64,000 nt of DNA. It comes from Pseudomonas sp. AB6. GTDB lineage: Bacteria > Pseudomonadota > Gammaproteobacteria > Pseudomonadales > Pseudomonadaceae. Below the pieces are notes generated by a model. The model made no database searches, was not told the origin of the DNA, and was given only the letters and a program-made list of their open reading frames with translations. Of this stretch, positions 30,561 to 39,611 are shown one piece after another. The DNA is taken from assembly GCF_034314105.1 (NCBI RefSeq), contig NZ_JAVIWJ010000001.1, positions 2,605,501 to 2,669,500 on the forward strand, read 5' to 3'. Position 1 is the first letter of the stretch; every line of letters starts with the position of its first letter. The translations under genes and the position numbers were made by a program.

Positions 30561-30896
30561 TTACTGCGACATCGGGGCCTTGGCCGGGTCCTTGCTCATG
30601 GTGCCTTTCTTCATGGCGCCTTTAGACATGTTGTCATTGCTCATGGTGCCTTTTTTCATGGCACCTTTTTTTGACATGTTCATGTCGTCTTTGGTCGGGG
30701 CAGCTTGTTTCGCTGGATCGTCATTCAAATTGTCTTGGGCAGCGCTGTTTTGGCTGATGCTGTTTTTCTTCATCACGTCCTTGGACATGGTGCTTTTGCT
30801 CATGGGATTGCCGATGGTGGTATCGGCCGCGGAGGCGCTGCCAACAGCACCCAACCCCACGCACATGGACAATACGAATACAGATAATTTTTTCAT
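30561..30896 (-). CDS. Secreted pentapeptide MxKDx-repeat protein
   Basis: 111 residues with a clear signal peptide (MKKLSVFVLSMCVGLGAVGSASA, cut after ASA). The mature part is almost entirely low complexity, rich in Met, Lys and Ser and built of MSKxx / MKKGx units of the MxKDx-repeat family. Two near-identical copies of a 45-48 base unit are visible at 30588-30680. AAAGGT lies about 10 bases before the ATG. The mature protein is small, Met-rich and periplasmic; metal or oxidant handling is a guess only. No operon partner: it stands alone in a decayed region. Confidence 0.85.
   Translation of the reverse strand: MKKLSVFVLSMCVGLGAVGSASAADTTIGNPMSKSTMSKDVMKKNSISQNSAAQDNLNDDPAKQAAPTKDDMNMSKKGAMKKGTMSNDNMSKGAMKKGTMSKDPAKAPMSQ
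30588..30680 (-). repeat. Tandem duplication inside the MxKDx gene
   Basis: Two consecutive units of 48 and 45 bases, each beginning AACATGTC and encoding MSK(K)GAMKKGTMS(N/K)D, differ mostly at third codon positions. The DNA similarity indicates a fairly recent in-frame duplication by slippage or unequal crossover. Confidence 0.75.
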
Positions 30897-31097
30897 GAAA
30901 ATTTACCTTTGATCGTTAGTTTGGAAAGACGTACAGCGGGCTGCACGCCCTTGGTTATTCGCTAACTGACTCCATTTTTAAGCGCTCGCGGTAACTAAGT
31001 CCTCACCCAGACTTCGATTAAATGTGATAACTCGTTTCCACTTATACGGTCAGATTCTTTGGGCCGTTAAAGATTCAGAATATATTCGGCTTGCCGA
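30897..31097. other. Intergenic stretch with nothing recognised
   Basis: A 558-base gap separates the MxKDx gene from mocA. This first part carries the MxKDx gene's promoter region on the minus strand, but I see no clear -35/-10 pair, gene or repeat. Confidence 0.5.
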
Positions 31098-31244
31098 ATC
31101 GTCAGGGTGACGATAATTAACGTTGGCCATTGGCATCTCGAATTGGTCCTTGGCCTCACTATTGGCCGTAACGCAGTTGGTGGCGAACGGCATGTCTTCG
31201 CCGATCGGCCACCTGCCGGCGAGGTGCGTGTAATGATCCAGCAC
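31098..31244 (-). pseudogene. Possible remnant of a GMC-family oxidoreductase
   Basis: Minus-strand translation gives VLDHYTHLAGRW, then GEDMPFATNCVTAN and a KDQFEMPMANVNYRHPDD segment. This resembles the C-terminal half of FAD-dependent GMC oxidoreductases of the gluconate-dehydrogenase type, where an xLPxxxNRVTL segment is followed by KDxxGxPxxxVxY. The similarity breaks off on both sides; there is no FAD-binding GxGxxG N terminus and no partner subunit. If real, it is a deep remnant of a deleted gene. The call is from remembered family motifs and is tentative. Confidence 0.35.
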
Positions 31245-31289
31245 GCGGGGTGAAGAATGGTGTGGGCTACAATTTGACGAGAAAGATAC

Positions 31290-31314
31290 TGTGGGAGCCA
31301 ACTTGTTCTCGACA
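31290..31314. repeat. Single REP arm
   Basis: ctgtgggagccaacttgttctcgac matches the half-element common in P. fluorescens/syringae genomes (TGTGGGAGC...CTTG-T-GCGA type). No inverted partner lies within 100 bases. Confidence 0.55.
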
Positions 31315-31454
31315 TTTTTTAACGCTGTCGTGGATCAGGCTTAGCCCGTCAGCTTCGCGAACAGTTTCAATCTCACCGAGATGAAAGTGAGCTCATGCCC
31401 CGTTTGCTGCGCGACAGCGCAGTCCCGGAGACGCCGGGGTACTCTTACAGATAT

Positions 31455-32057
31455 TTAGGGGTTAAACGCCAACGCCGGTGGCGTATCGACGTCCCAAAGC
31501 ACCCCCGGATCATCAACCGCTATTTCCCGCATTAGCCCAGCTTGAAACAAACACTTGGCACCCCGCTCTCCGGACAAGGCCATTAACGCCATGCAAAACC
31601 GTTTACCGAACGCCACAGGATGGCCGAACGCGTTGTCGTTGACGGGCACACTGATCATTCCATCTTCTACGGAGTCAATCAGCCGAGTCAGGGTTTCAGG
31701 CAGGATAAACGGCATATCGCCCAACACCACCAACCAACCACGATGGTCAGGCCAAGCCGAAACGGCTGCGGCGATGCTTTCACCCATTCCGGGGGAATCC
31801 AGCAACTCAATCTCGCAGCCGTAACGTCTCCCGAGTTCAATGACTTCAAGGCGATCAGGCCGGGTCAGCAACACTCTCTTATCCTCAGCACCCATCGCCA
31901 ACTGAAGATTAATCAGCACCTGTTCAAGTACCGGCCGCACTACCCCGTCGTGTCCGAGGCAAGGCGCTAATAGCTTGTCCTTATCGGCACCCGCAATCGC
32001 CCGATAGCGGCTGCCCTGCCCTGCGGCAAGTACCACCGCACATAATGACGCACTCAA
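31455..32057 (-). CDS. MocA-type molybdenum cofactor nucleotidyltransferase
   Basis: 200 residues with the nucleotidyltransferase loop VVLAAGQGSRYRA at the N terminus, the K in DKLLAP and the acidic VVLGDMPF strand. This is the MobA-like NTP transferase family that makes MCD or MGD for molybdenum hydroxylases. The frame has no ATG before the nucleotide loop; a TTG at 32057 overlapping the xdhC stop (TTGA) is the best start and implies coupling. Pairing with xdhC argues for the MocA (CTP) role in maturing xanthine-oxidase-type enzymes. Confidence 0.85.
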   Translation of the reverse strand: MSASLCAVVLAAGQGSRYRAIAGADKDKLLAPCLGHDGVVRPVLEQVLINLQLAMGAEDKRVLLTRPDRLEVIELGRRYGCEIELLDSPGMGESIAAAVSAWPDHRGWLVVLGDMPFILPETLTRLIDSVEDGMISVPVNDNAFGHPVAFGKRFCMALMALSGERGAKCLFQAGLMREIAVDDPGVLWDVDTPPALAFNP

Positions 32058-33040
32058 TGCTCAATCTCGGCGATCAGCGGCTTTTTCTGCTTCAGCGCGA
32101 TGCCGTTTTTGATCGTCACGATCTCGGCCATTAGCGACAGTGCAATTTCTGCGGGGGTGTGGCTACCAATATGCAGACCAATCGGCCCGTGCAAGCGCTG
32201 GATGGACTGCGCACTTAAACCCAGTTGCGCCAGATTTTTCCGACGCTTCTGGCTGTTGATCCGCGACCCTAAGGCGCCGATATAAAACGCCTTGGAACTG
32301 AGCGCCGTTAGCAGCGCCATGTCGTCCAGACGCGGATCATGGGTTAACGCGACGATGGCCGTGCGTTCATCGGTTTCGATGGTCAGCACCGCGTCGTCTG
32401 GCATTCCAGGCACGAACCGCGCTTTTTGGTCTTCCCAACCGTAAGCAAATTCTTTGCGCGGATCACAGATCAACACTTCGAAATCCAACAGATGAGCCAT
32501 TTCAGTCACATAACGCGACAGCTGCCCGGCGCCGATCAGTAGTAATCGCCAACGTGGACCATAAATAGTGCGCAGCGTTTGCCCATCAAAACTGACTTGA
32601 TCGGTCCGATTGGCTGGATGCAAAGTCACTGCACCGGACTTCAAATCCAGCTCTCGGGCCACGATTTGGTGGTCTTCGCAACGCTGCAGCAAATCAGCAA
32701 CCCACTGCTCATCCCTGACCCATTCTTGGGTCAGGCGCAGGGTGCCACCGCACGGCAAACCGAAACGCGCAGCTTCCTCAAGGGTCACGCCATACGTCAC
32801 CAGTTGCACCTCGTCGCTGGCCTGCAGACGACCGTCCTGCAAACGCGAAATCAGGTCGTCCTCAATGCAACCACCGGATACCGAACCAATCACCATGCCG
32901 TCTTCGCGCAGCGCCAACATCGCGCCAGGCGGCCGAGGGGCGCTGCCCCAGGTTTGTACCACGCTGTATAAAACCACGCGCTGACCGGCGCGGCGCCAGT
33001 CAAGCACACTGCGCAAGACATTCAAATCAACGCTATCCAT
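32054..33040 (-). CDS. xdhC: XdhC/CoxI-family molybdenum-enzyme maturation factor
   Basis: About 328 residues. The N-terminal XdhC domain contains TWGSAPRPPGAMLAL and SVSGGCIEDDL; the C-terminal Rossmann-like domain contains LIGAGQLSRYV and the VALTHDPRLDD and IGALGSR motifs. The family binds Mo-cofactor and helps sulfurate and insert it into xanthine-dehydrogenase-type enzymes. The ATG at 33040 was preferred over one 13 codons upstream. It overlaps the mocA-like gene. No molybdenum hydroxylase lies in the window, so the client enzyme must be elsewhere. Confidence 0.9.
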   Translation of the reverse strand: MDSVDLNVLRSVLDWRRAGQRVVLYSVVQTWGSAPRPPGAMLALREDGMVIGSVSGGCIEDDLISRLQDGRLQASDEVQLVTYGVTLEEAARFGLPCGGTLRLTQEWVRDEQWVADLLQRCEDHQIVARELDLKSGAVTLHPANRTDQVSFDGQTLRTIYGPRWRLLLIGAGQLSRYVTEMAHLLDFEVLICDPRKEFAYGWEDQKARFVPGMPDDAVLTIETDERTAIVALTHDPRLDDMALLTALSSKAFYIGALGSRINSQKRRKNLAQLGLSAQSIQRLHGPIGLHIGSHTPAEIALSLMAEIVTIKNGIALKQKKPLIAEIEH

Positions 33041-33117
33041 CACAGGTTCGCCTGTTTTGATTGCAAGGTATACGAACACGTGAGACAGCAGAATAAACCG
33101 AAAAAGTCAGACCAATC

Positions 33118-34137
33118 TCAATAAAGGTTTGGCTCCATGTCGAGTTTTACGTTGTAGCGCCGAGCAATGTCAGTTTGGATACGTTGCGCGAGGTCCAGCA
33201 ACTGCAGGCCGGTGGCAGCGCCATAGTTGACCAACACCAACGATTGCAAGCGATGCACACCCGCGTCGCCATCGCGAAAACCCTTCCACCCAGCCTCCTC
33301 GATCAACCAGCCTGCCGCCAGTTTCACCTGACCGTCAGCCTGTGGATAACCGACCAGCCCGGGATGTTCGCGCTTCAAGTCGGCGGCCAACGAAGCCGCC
33401 ACCAACGGATTTTTGAAGAAACTGCCGGCATTACCTAGCACGGCGGGGTCCGGAAGTTTTTCACGACGAATCGCGCAAATTGCCAAGCTGACATCCTTGG
33501 GGGTCGGCTGGCTGATACCGTGTTCGTCAAGGCGCTGGCGCACCGGTCCGTACTCAAGGTGCAAATGTGCGGCACGGCTAAGAACGAACCGCACGCGCAA
33601 AATCAGCCAACGATCCGGGTTGTGCTTGAACACGCTGTCGCGGTATGCGAAGGCGCAATCGTTGAGGGTGAAGTCACGCAACTCGCCGGACTGTCGGTCC
33701 AGCGCAGTCAGGCTGTGGAAAACGTCCTTAATTTCGACCCCGTAGGCACCAATGTTTTGCATCGGCGCAGCGCCGACAGTGCCAGGGATCAAGCTAAGGT
33801 TTTCCAGACCGGACAAACCTTGCTCAAGCGTAGACATTACAAATGCATGCCAGCCTTCACCGGCCTCGGCTTCAATAATGACCCGCTCACCCTCGTCTCT
33901 GAGAATCCGAATTCCGCGAGTGACCAGGCGCAGAACAAGTGCCTGAACATCTGCGGTAAGCAGCACATTACTGCCGCCACCGATCACCAAAAGTGGCAGC
34001 GCGTGCTCAGCCGAATATGCCAGCGCCTGACGAATTTCGTCGTCGTCATGGGCTTCAGCAAACACCTTGGCGTGTACCTCCACACCGAGGGTATTGAACG
34101 GTTTGAGAGAAACCCCGGCCCGCACTTGTAACGTCAT
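33118..34137 (-). CDS. murB: UDP-N-acetylenolpyruvoylglucosamine reductase
   Basis: FAD/NADPH enzyme that forms UDP-MurNAc in peptidoglycan synthesis. 339 residues, type I MurB: FAD-binding VIGGGSNVLLT (about residues 52-62), IPGTVGAAPMQNIGAYGVE, the catalytic serine in NAGSFFKNP and a C-terminal LDMEPNLY. Its ATG overlaps the kdsB stop (TGATG). In other pseudomonads a low-molecular-weight phosphatase gene (ptpA) usually lies between kdsB and murB; here the two abut. Confidence 0.96.
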   Translation of the reverse strand: MTLQVRAGVSLKPFNTLGVEVHAKVFAEAHDDDEIRQALAYSAEHALPLLVIGGGSNVLLTADVQALVLRLVTRGIRILRDEGERVIIEAEAGEGWHAFVMSTLEQGLSGLENLSLIPGTVGAAPMQNIGAYGVEIKDVFHSLTALDRQSGELRDFTLNDCAFAYRDSVFKHNPDRWLILRVRFVLSRAAHLHLEYGPVRQRLDEHGISQPTPKDVSLAICAIRREKLPDPAVLGNAGSFFKNPLVAASLAADLKREHPGLVGYPQADGQVKLAAGWLIEEAGWKGFRDGDAGVHRLQSLVLVNYGAATGLQLLDLAQRIQTDIARRYNVKLDMEPNLY

Positions 34138-34901
34138 CAGATCTCCAGCAAGCGGCGCACGCGCTCAAGGTCTTCAGCGGTGTCGACACCGGCTGGCGGC
34201 GCTTCAAGTGCATCGGCAACGTGAATCCGCACCCCATGCCATAACGCACGCAATTGCTCCAGATTTTCGGTGTCCTCCAGCCAGCACGGTCCCCAGCTGA
34301 CGAAATCGTGCAAGAAGCCAGCACGATAAGCGTAGATTCCTATGTGTCTGCGATAAGGCACGCCCGCTGGCAACTGATCTCGGTCATTGGCCAAGGCGTC
34401 ACGCGCCCACGGCAAGGGTGCGCGACTAAAGGTCAGTGCCAATCCGTTGATATCAGCCACGACTTTGACCACGTTGGGATTAAACAAGGCTCCTATGTCA
34501 TTGAGGGCTTCAGCCAAGGTCGACATCCGCGCCTCTGGATGTGCCGCCAGATTGGCCGCCACCTGATCAATCACTGCAGGCGGGATCATCGGTTCATCGC
34601 CCTGCACATTGACCACAATGGCATCGGCTGCCAAGCCTAATTGAGCGGCAACTTCTGCCAATCGGTCAGTGCCAGAATTATGGTCGTCACGGGTCAGCAA
34701 AACTTCGGCACCGAACACCCGGCAAGCGTCGACGATGCGCGTATCGTCGGTCGCAATCACGACGTGATCGGCACTACTTTTTAACGCCTGCTCCCAAACG
34801 TGCTGGATCATCGGTTTGCCAGCAATCAGCTTTAATGGTTTACCGGGAAAACGGCTCGAGCCGTAACGTGCCGGGATGACCACAGTGAACACAACCGTCA
34901 T
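34137..34901 (-). CDS. kdsB: 3-deoxy-manno-octulosonate cytidylyltransferase
   Basis: Makes CMP-Kdo, the activated donor for the inner core of lipopolysaccharide. 254 residues with the nucleotide-binding [15 protein letters not shown] motif at residues 9-23, the [13 protein letters not shown] acidic site and the [11 protein letters not shown] segment. It overlaps trm112 by 4 bases upstream and murB by 1 base downstream, so the three are coupled. Confidence 0.97.
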   Translation of the reverse strand: MTVVFTVVIPARYGSSRFPGKPLKLIAGKPMIQHVWEQALKSSADHVVIATDDTRIVDACRVFGAEVLLTRDDHNSGTDRLAEVAAQLGLAADAIVVNVQGDEPMIPPAVIDQVAANLAAHPEARMSTLAEALNDIGALFNPNVVKVVADINGLALTFSRAPLPWARDALANDRDQLPAGVPYRRHIGIYAYRAGFLHDFVSWGPCWLEDTENLEQLRALWHGVRIHVADALEAPPAGVDTAEDLERVRRLLEI

Positions 34902-35083
34902 TTTTCCAAACGCTCATCGGTGGTTAAGGTCCGCGCTTCGCTTTCCAGCATTACTGGAATGCCATCACGAATCGGATAAGCCAGGCCAGCACCTTTGCTG
35001 ATCAGCTCGGTTTTGTCAGCGCTGAGCTTGAGCGGTCCTTTGCAGATTGGGCAAGCGAGGATGTCGAGCAATTTGGTGTCCAT
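34898..35083 (-). CDS. Trm112/YcaR-family small protein
   Basis: 61 residues beginning [18 protein letters not shown], with the cysteine pair at the N terminus characteristic of Trm112-like (DUF343) proteins. Eukaryotic and archaeal Trm112 activates methyltransferases; the bacterial role between lpxK and kdsB is unclear. AGGA lies 7 bases before the ATG. The second zinc cysteine pair of eukaryotic members is missing, as in other bacterial copies. Confidence 0.93.
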   Translation of the reverse strand: MDTKLLDILACPICKGPLKLSADKTELISKGAGLAYPIRDGIPVMLESEARTLTTDERLEK

Positions 35084-35102
35084 AAGAAGTCCTGAGATGC
35101 AG

Positions 35103-36107
35103 TTATGGCAAAGGGGGTAAAAGGCGCTGCAATTGCGCGTCGAACCAGTCAATGAACGCTGCCGATGGTTCGGCATCCACCGCCAGGTACCACCAATCAT
35201 CGGCGGCGAAAGCCCGGCATTTCACGGCATCCTTCTCGGTCATGATCAGCGGCAGTGCCGGCGTAAAGCTCAACGCTTTGGCGCTGTAGACCGCATGGTC
35301 AGCAAACGCGTGAGGCACCGGGCGCCAGTGTAGCCCTTCGAGGGTGTTGAAGAAACGTTGCGGGTTGCCGATGCCAGCCACTGCGTGCAGCGCTTGCCCA
35401 GCAGGAAAATGGTCCAACGATTGCCGCTGGCCACTGCGCAGATTGATCAGCGTAGTGGGCTTGAGCACAAAGCCAAATCCGTCTTTACGGTCGTCGGTGG
35501 CGCCGTTGTAAAGCAGCGCGTCAATACTATCAAGGCGCTCCACGGGCTCACGCAACGGACCGGCAGGAAGACAGCGTCGATTACCCAAACCGCGAGCCGC
35601 ATCAATCAGTACCAACTCCAGGTCCCGGGCCAAGCGGTAATGCTGCAAGCCGTCGTCGGATAAAATCAGGTCAAGCGGTTCGCAAGCGAGCAATGCGCGC
35701 ACCGCACTGCCGCGATCAGGATCGATCATCAAAGGTGCACCGCTGCGCTGCACGATCAGCAGGGGTTCATCACCGGCTTCTTGCGGGCTTTGATCGGCTG
35801 TTACGCGCCACGGCAAACTCGGCGGTTTGGCTCCGTAACCCCGGCTGACCACCCCCACGCGCAGACCACGACGCCGACAGTGTTCGATCATCCAGAGAAT
35901 CATCGGCGTTTTGCCGGTGCCACCCACCGTGATATTACCCACCACCAGCACCGGAACCGGTGCCCGGTAAATGGCACCCTCACCGGCGAGGAATCGCGCA
36001 CGCTTGCCGTTCACCGTCCGCCGATAAAGCCATTCCAGCGGGCGCAGCAACCTGAGCGCAGGATGGCCGTGGTACCAGGCGTCGAGTAAACGATCGGTCA
36101 GGGCCAT
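35103..36107 (-). CDS. lpxK: Tetraacyldisaccharide 4'-kinase
   Basis: Inner-membrane-associated kinase that phosphorylates the 4' position of the lipid A precursor. 334 residues with a hydrophobic N-terminal helix and the P-loop [13 protein letters not shown] (about residues 57-69). The EDD-like [16 protein letters not shown] motif and the late MTEKDAVKC segment follow. Its ATG overlaps the exbD stop (TGATG), so it is coupled to the exbBD pair. Confidence 0.96.
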   Translation of the reverse strand: MALTDRLLDAWYHGHPALRLLRPLEWLYRRTVNGKRARFLAGEGAIYRAPVPVLVVGNITVGGTGKTPMILWMIEHCRRRGLRVGVVSRGYGAKPPSLPWRVTADQSPQEAGDEPLLIVQRSGAPLMIDPDRGSAVRALLACEPLDLILSDDGLQHYRLARDLELVLIDAARGLGNRRCLPAGPLREPVERLDSIDALLYNGATDDRKDGFGFVLKPTTLINLRSGQRQSLDHFPAGQALHAVAGIGNPQRFFNTLEGLHWRPVPHAFADHAVYSAKALSFTPALPLIMTEKDAVKCRAFAADDWWYLAVDAEPSAAFIDWFDAQLQRLLPPLP

Positions 36108-36538
36108 CAGTTCACCGTTGGCGCCTCGACCGTGGTCATGCGCAGGTGGCTGAAACCCAGCTTGCCCGCCGCATCCATGGCCGTGATCACAGCTTGATGA
36201 GGGGTTTTGCCGTCGGCACTGATCGACAGCGGCAACGTGGTGTTGCCTGACGATTCCTTTTGTAGCGCTTCGATCAATGACGGCAAATCATTTTTCGGCA
36301 GTAGCTGGTTATTCAACGAATAAATGCCGTCGGCACTGATCGCAATGTCCAGATGCTTGAGTTCGGAGTTCTCCTCCGGGGTACCGGTCACCGCTTGCGG
36401 CAGTTCTACCCGTAATTGGGTTTCCCGCGTGAAAGTGGTCGTCACAACAAAGAACAACAGCAGAATGAACACCACATCTATCAATGAAACCAGGTTGATG
36501 TCGATGTTCTCCCGCGGCCGGCGGCGACGAAATTTCAC
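36107..36538 (-). CDS. exbD: ExbD/TolR-family biopolymer transport protein
   Basis: 143 residues: a short basic cytoplasmic start ([15 protein letters not shown]), one transmembrane helix ([19 protein letters not shown]) with the essential aspartate (Asp-22 region) and a periplasmic domain. It works with ExbB to turn proton-motive force into motion of TonB-like partners. The start is a GTG overlapping the exbB stop by 4 bases. Located between comEC and lpxK, it is a second, non-TonB-linked ExbBD pair as found in other pseudomonads. Confidence 0.94.
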   Translation of the reverse strand: MKFRRRRPRENIDINLVSLIDVVFILLLFFVVTTTFTRETQLRVELPQAVTGTPEENSELKHLDIAISADGIYSLNNQLLPKNDLPSLIEALQKESSGNTTLPLSISADGKTPHQAVITAMDAAGKLGFSHLRMTTVEAPTVN

Positions 36539-37173
36539 TTTTTCTTGCCCTCAGCCAAATCGACATCACGGTCGCCTTGCACCACCTCCACCAACTTGAT
36601 CGCTTCCTGCTCCATGCCCACAACCAGTTCGTCGACCCGGCTTTGCAGGAAACGATGAAAGAAAATCGCCGGGATCCCGACCATCAGGCCCGAAGCGGTG
36701 CAGATCAATGCTTTGGAAATACCGCCTGCGAGAATCGCAGCATTGGTGGTCATGCCTGAGTTCATGAACGAGCCAAATATATCGATCATCCCAAGCACTG
36801 TGCCCAGCAGACCAAGCAACGGCGCCATGGCCGCAATAGTACCCAAAGCGCTCAAATAGCGTTCGAGGTCATGAATGACCCGTGCAGCGGCCTCTTCGAT
36901 GCACTCTTTCATAATCTCGCGACCGTGGCGCGAGTTGGCCAAACCGGCCGCGAGAATTTCCCCCAGCGGTGAGTCAGCGCGCAGCTCCCGGAGTTTTTCT
37001 TTGCTAAGTTGCTTGTCTTTGATCCAGCGCCAGACTTGACCAAGCAGGTGTGGCGGGGTTATGCGGCTGGCACGCAAGGTCCAGAGCCGCTCGATAATGA
37101 TCGCGACAGCCACGATGGAACTCAGAATGATCGGCAGCATCATCCAACCGCCTGATTTGACCAGTTCCCACAC
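36535..37173 (-). CDS. exbB: ExbB/TolQ-family proton channel protein
   Basis: About 212 residues from a GTG at 37173 with AGGGGG 9 bases upstream, giving WELVKSGGWMMLPIILSS as the N terminus. Three transmembrane helices are visible: about 10-30, 110-135 (APLLGLLGTVLGMIDIF) and 150-175 (SGLMVGIPAIFFHRF). The proton path residues TxxGLL-type and TASG lie in the last two. It pairs with the overlapping exbD. Confidence 0.94.
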   Translation of the reverse strand: MWELVKSGGWMMLPIILSSIVAVAIIIERLWTLRASRITPPHLLGQVWRWIKDKQLSKEKLRELRADSPLGEILAAGLANSRHGREIMKECIEEAAARVIHDLERYLSALGTIAAMAPLLGLLGTVLGMIDIFGSFMNSGMTTNAAILAGGISKALICTASGLMVGIPAIFFHRFLQSRVDELVVGMEQEAIKLVEVVQGDRDVDLAEGKKK

Positions 37174-37255
37174 AGTAGCGACCCCCTGAAAAAGTGGCGC
37201 CACTCTAACATAGGGCCGCCCGCACACCGAACCCTGCGATGAGTAAGCACACCGC

Positions 37256-39475
37256 TCAATCTCGCCAGAAACGCCGCCGGCCGCGTTCCGCCTGCGGCTG
37301 ATTGTATCGCCCCAATTGCAGATAAATGGCGCCACGGTCCGCACTGTCATAAGGCTGTATCGACAACGCATCAAAACGCGCCATGACCCGAGGGTGCGGA
37401 TGTCCAAAGGCGTTATTGCGACCCCTCGATATCAACACACCCTCCGGTTTGACGGCCTTGAGAAATACCATCGAGGAAGAGCTTCGGCTACCGTGGTGGG
37501 GTGCCTGTAACCAGCGCGCGCGAAGATCAAAATCGCTATCGATCAGCACGCGCTCGGCGGCGGCATCGATATCGCCGGTCAGCAGCAAGCGCTCGCCATT
37601 CGCGTCAACCATCAACACACAGGACGCGGGGTTACTTTCTGTCGCCGCCTCCCACCGCCAGGTTGTGAACTGCACGCCGTCCCATTCCCAGTGCGCACCG
37701 CTTTCGCAAAATTGCGCATTCAACGCCGCAGATAGTTCGCTCGCTTCACCGCTGAGCACACGAGCAACGGGCAAACCCTCGTAGACCGCCATGGCGCCGC
37801 CGGTGTGATCGGCGTGGGCATGGCTAAGTAGCATAACGTCCAGATGGCGAACTCCGGTCTTGCGTATGGCGGGCAACACTACCCGCTGGCCGATATCAAA
37901 ATCCCCGAAGCGTGGACCTGCATCGAATAACAGCGTGTGTCCACGCGTGCGTAGTAACACCGCCAGCCCTTGTCCTACATCCAGTTGCAACACCTCGACC
38001 TCGCCGTGCGGCACCGCCTTTAGCGGAGGAAACACGCACATCAGCAACAACGGCCAGCCCAACAGACGTAGCGGCATGCCGCTGGGCAGCAACAATAAAA
38101 TGCCCCCCAACAGGCTTAACCACCACGCCCACCAAGGTACGGCGCTGCTTGTCCAGGCCGGCCACCATCCGCTGACCAGCGCCAGACCTTGAAACAGCCA
38201 CTCTAACAGCCCGCCTGCCAGCCACAACAGGCCTTCACCCATCGCAGGTATCGGCAACAACAGCGTGCCGAGCAATGCCAGCGGCAACACCACGACACTG
38301 ATCCATGGCACCGCGAATAAATTGGCCAGAGGCCCACTGAGGCTCACCGGAAGGTTCAACGCCAATAACACTGGCAGCAATCCAATCGCGATCAGCCATT
38401 GTGCGCGGGTCCAACTCTGCAACCAGCTCCATGCGCCCAAACGACCGCTGAACACTAGAATCAATATCCCCACGGCTGCAAACGACAACCAAAAGCCTGG
38501 CTGCAGACTGACCAGTGGTTCGAACAACAACACTGCGTTAAGCGACAACAGCAACGGCCATCCCACGCCCAAGTGGCGAAAGCGCAACCGCCAAAGTAAT
38601 ACCATACCGATCATCGTGCAGGCGCGGCGCACCGGAACCTCGAAACCGGCGAGCAAGCCATACCCGAGCGCTGCAGCAAACGCCAACCCACAGGCCCAAG
38701 GCAGCCAGGGCAGACGACGCGGCCACAATCCCCAACGAGCCAACCCGGCAACCAGCGCGTAGATTAACCCGGCCAACAAGCCGATATGCTGACCCGAGAT
38801 CACCAGCAAATGGACGGTACCGGTGTCTTGTAAGACTTGCCAATCGACGGTGCTCAACCCGGAGTCGTCGCCTAATACCAAGGCTGCTAGCCCCCCTTCT
38901 CGACCCTGGGCATCGACGGCCAGTACGCGCTGACGCAGCGCATCGCGCCAAGCTGAAGTCGCGGGGGCGATGCGTTGACCGTCGGCTACCGAGCCCGTCG
39001 CGCCAATACGCTGCGTAAGAAGCCAGGCTTCATAGTCGAACGAATCAGGATTGACCAACCCCGCCGGACGCTTGAGCTTAACCGCCAAGCGCCAGTATTC
39101 ACCGCTGCGCACCGGCGGCCCGCCGTACCATGACAGCCGCATGCGTTGCGGCAACTCACTGCGCCGTGATTGCGCCCCGTTCAATTGAAACCTCACCACG
39201 CCACTGACCGATTGCTGCGGCAGCCCCACCACCTTGCCTTGCAGCCATAACGTTTGGCCATCGAGGTGAATGGGTAACCGATCATTGAGTGCAGACTGAG
39301 CAGAGATACACGCCCAACTGAAACCAAACAGAAAAAACGCCAGTGGATAAGTACGAAAAGGTAACAGCGTCAGCGCAATGACCGGCATCAAGCACAACAA
39401 CCACGTCGGCGGTAGTACCGGTAAAAAACGAACAGCTAGAAGTCCCAGCGCGAGCGCCACCATTCCTGTGCGCAT
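37256..39475 (-). CDS. comEC: ComEC/Rec2 DNA internalisation channel
   Basis: Inner-membrane protein that passes single-stranded DNA into the cytoplasm during natural transformation. 739 residues: N-terminal helices and OB-like DUF4131 domain (to about 200), the multi-helix Competence domain (about 210-490, with LLVISGQHIGLLAGL) and a C-terminal metallo-beta-lactamase domain with LLSHAHADHTGG. Motifs and length look complete, so the protein should be functional. It heads the exbB-exbD-lpxK run. Confidence 0.94.
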   Translation of the reverse strand: MRTGMVALALGLLAVRFLPVLPPTWLLCLMPVIALTLLPFRTYPLAFFLFGFSWACISAQSALNDRLPIHLDGQTLWLQGKVVGLPQQSVSGVVRFQLNGAQSRRSELPQRMRLSWYGGPPVRSGEYWRLAVKLKRPAGLVNPDSFDYEAWLLTQRIGATGSVADGQRIAPATSAWRDALRQRVLAVDAQGREGGLAALVLGDDSGLSTVDWQVLQDTGTVHLLVISGQHIGLLAGLIYALVAGLARWGLWPRRLPWLPWACGLAFAAALGYGLLAGFEVPVRRACTMIGMVLLWRLRFRHLGVGWPLLLSLNAVLLFEPLVSLQPGFWLSFAAVGILILVFSGRLGAWSWLQSWTRAQWLIAIGLLPVLLALNLPVSLSGPLANLFAVPWISVVVLPLALLGTLLLPIPAMGEGLLWLAGGLLEWLFQGLALVSGWWPAWTSSAVPWWAWWLSLLGGILLLLPSGMPLRLLGWPLLLMCVFPPLKAVPHGEVEVLQLDVGQGLAVLLRTRGHTLLFDAGPRFGDFDIGQRVVLPAIRKTGVRHLDVMLLSHAHADHTGGAMAVYEGLPVARVLSGEASELSAALNAQFCESGAHWEWDGVQFTTWRWEAATESNPASCVLMVDANGERLLLTGDIDAAAERVLIDSDFDLRARWLQAPHHGSRSSSSMVFLKAVKPEGVLISRGRNNAFGHPHPRVMARFDALSIQPYDSADRGAIYLQLGRYNQPQAERGRRRFWRD

Positions 39476-39611
39476 AGTTATGCCTTTTAAGAGTCAGGCC
39501 TTTGAATTAGCCCACTTAGCCAGGCGCTGCTTTATTAATTGTCACAAAGTCTAAATTAGATGTGAGCGGAATCTATGCATACTGACCCCCAACATTGGGA
39601 CGGGAAACCAT

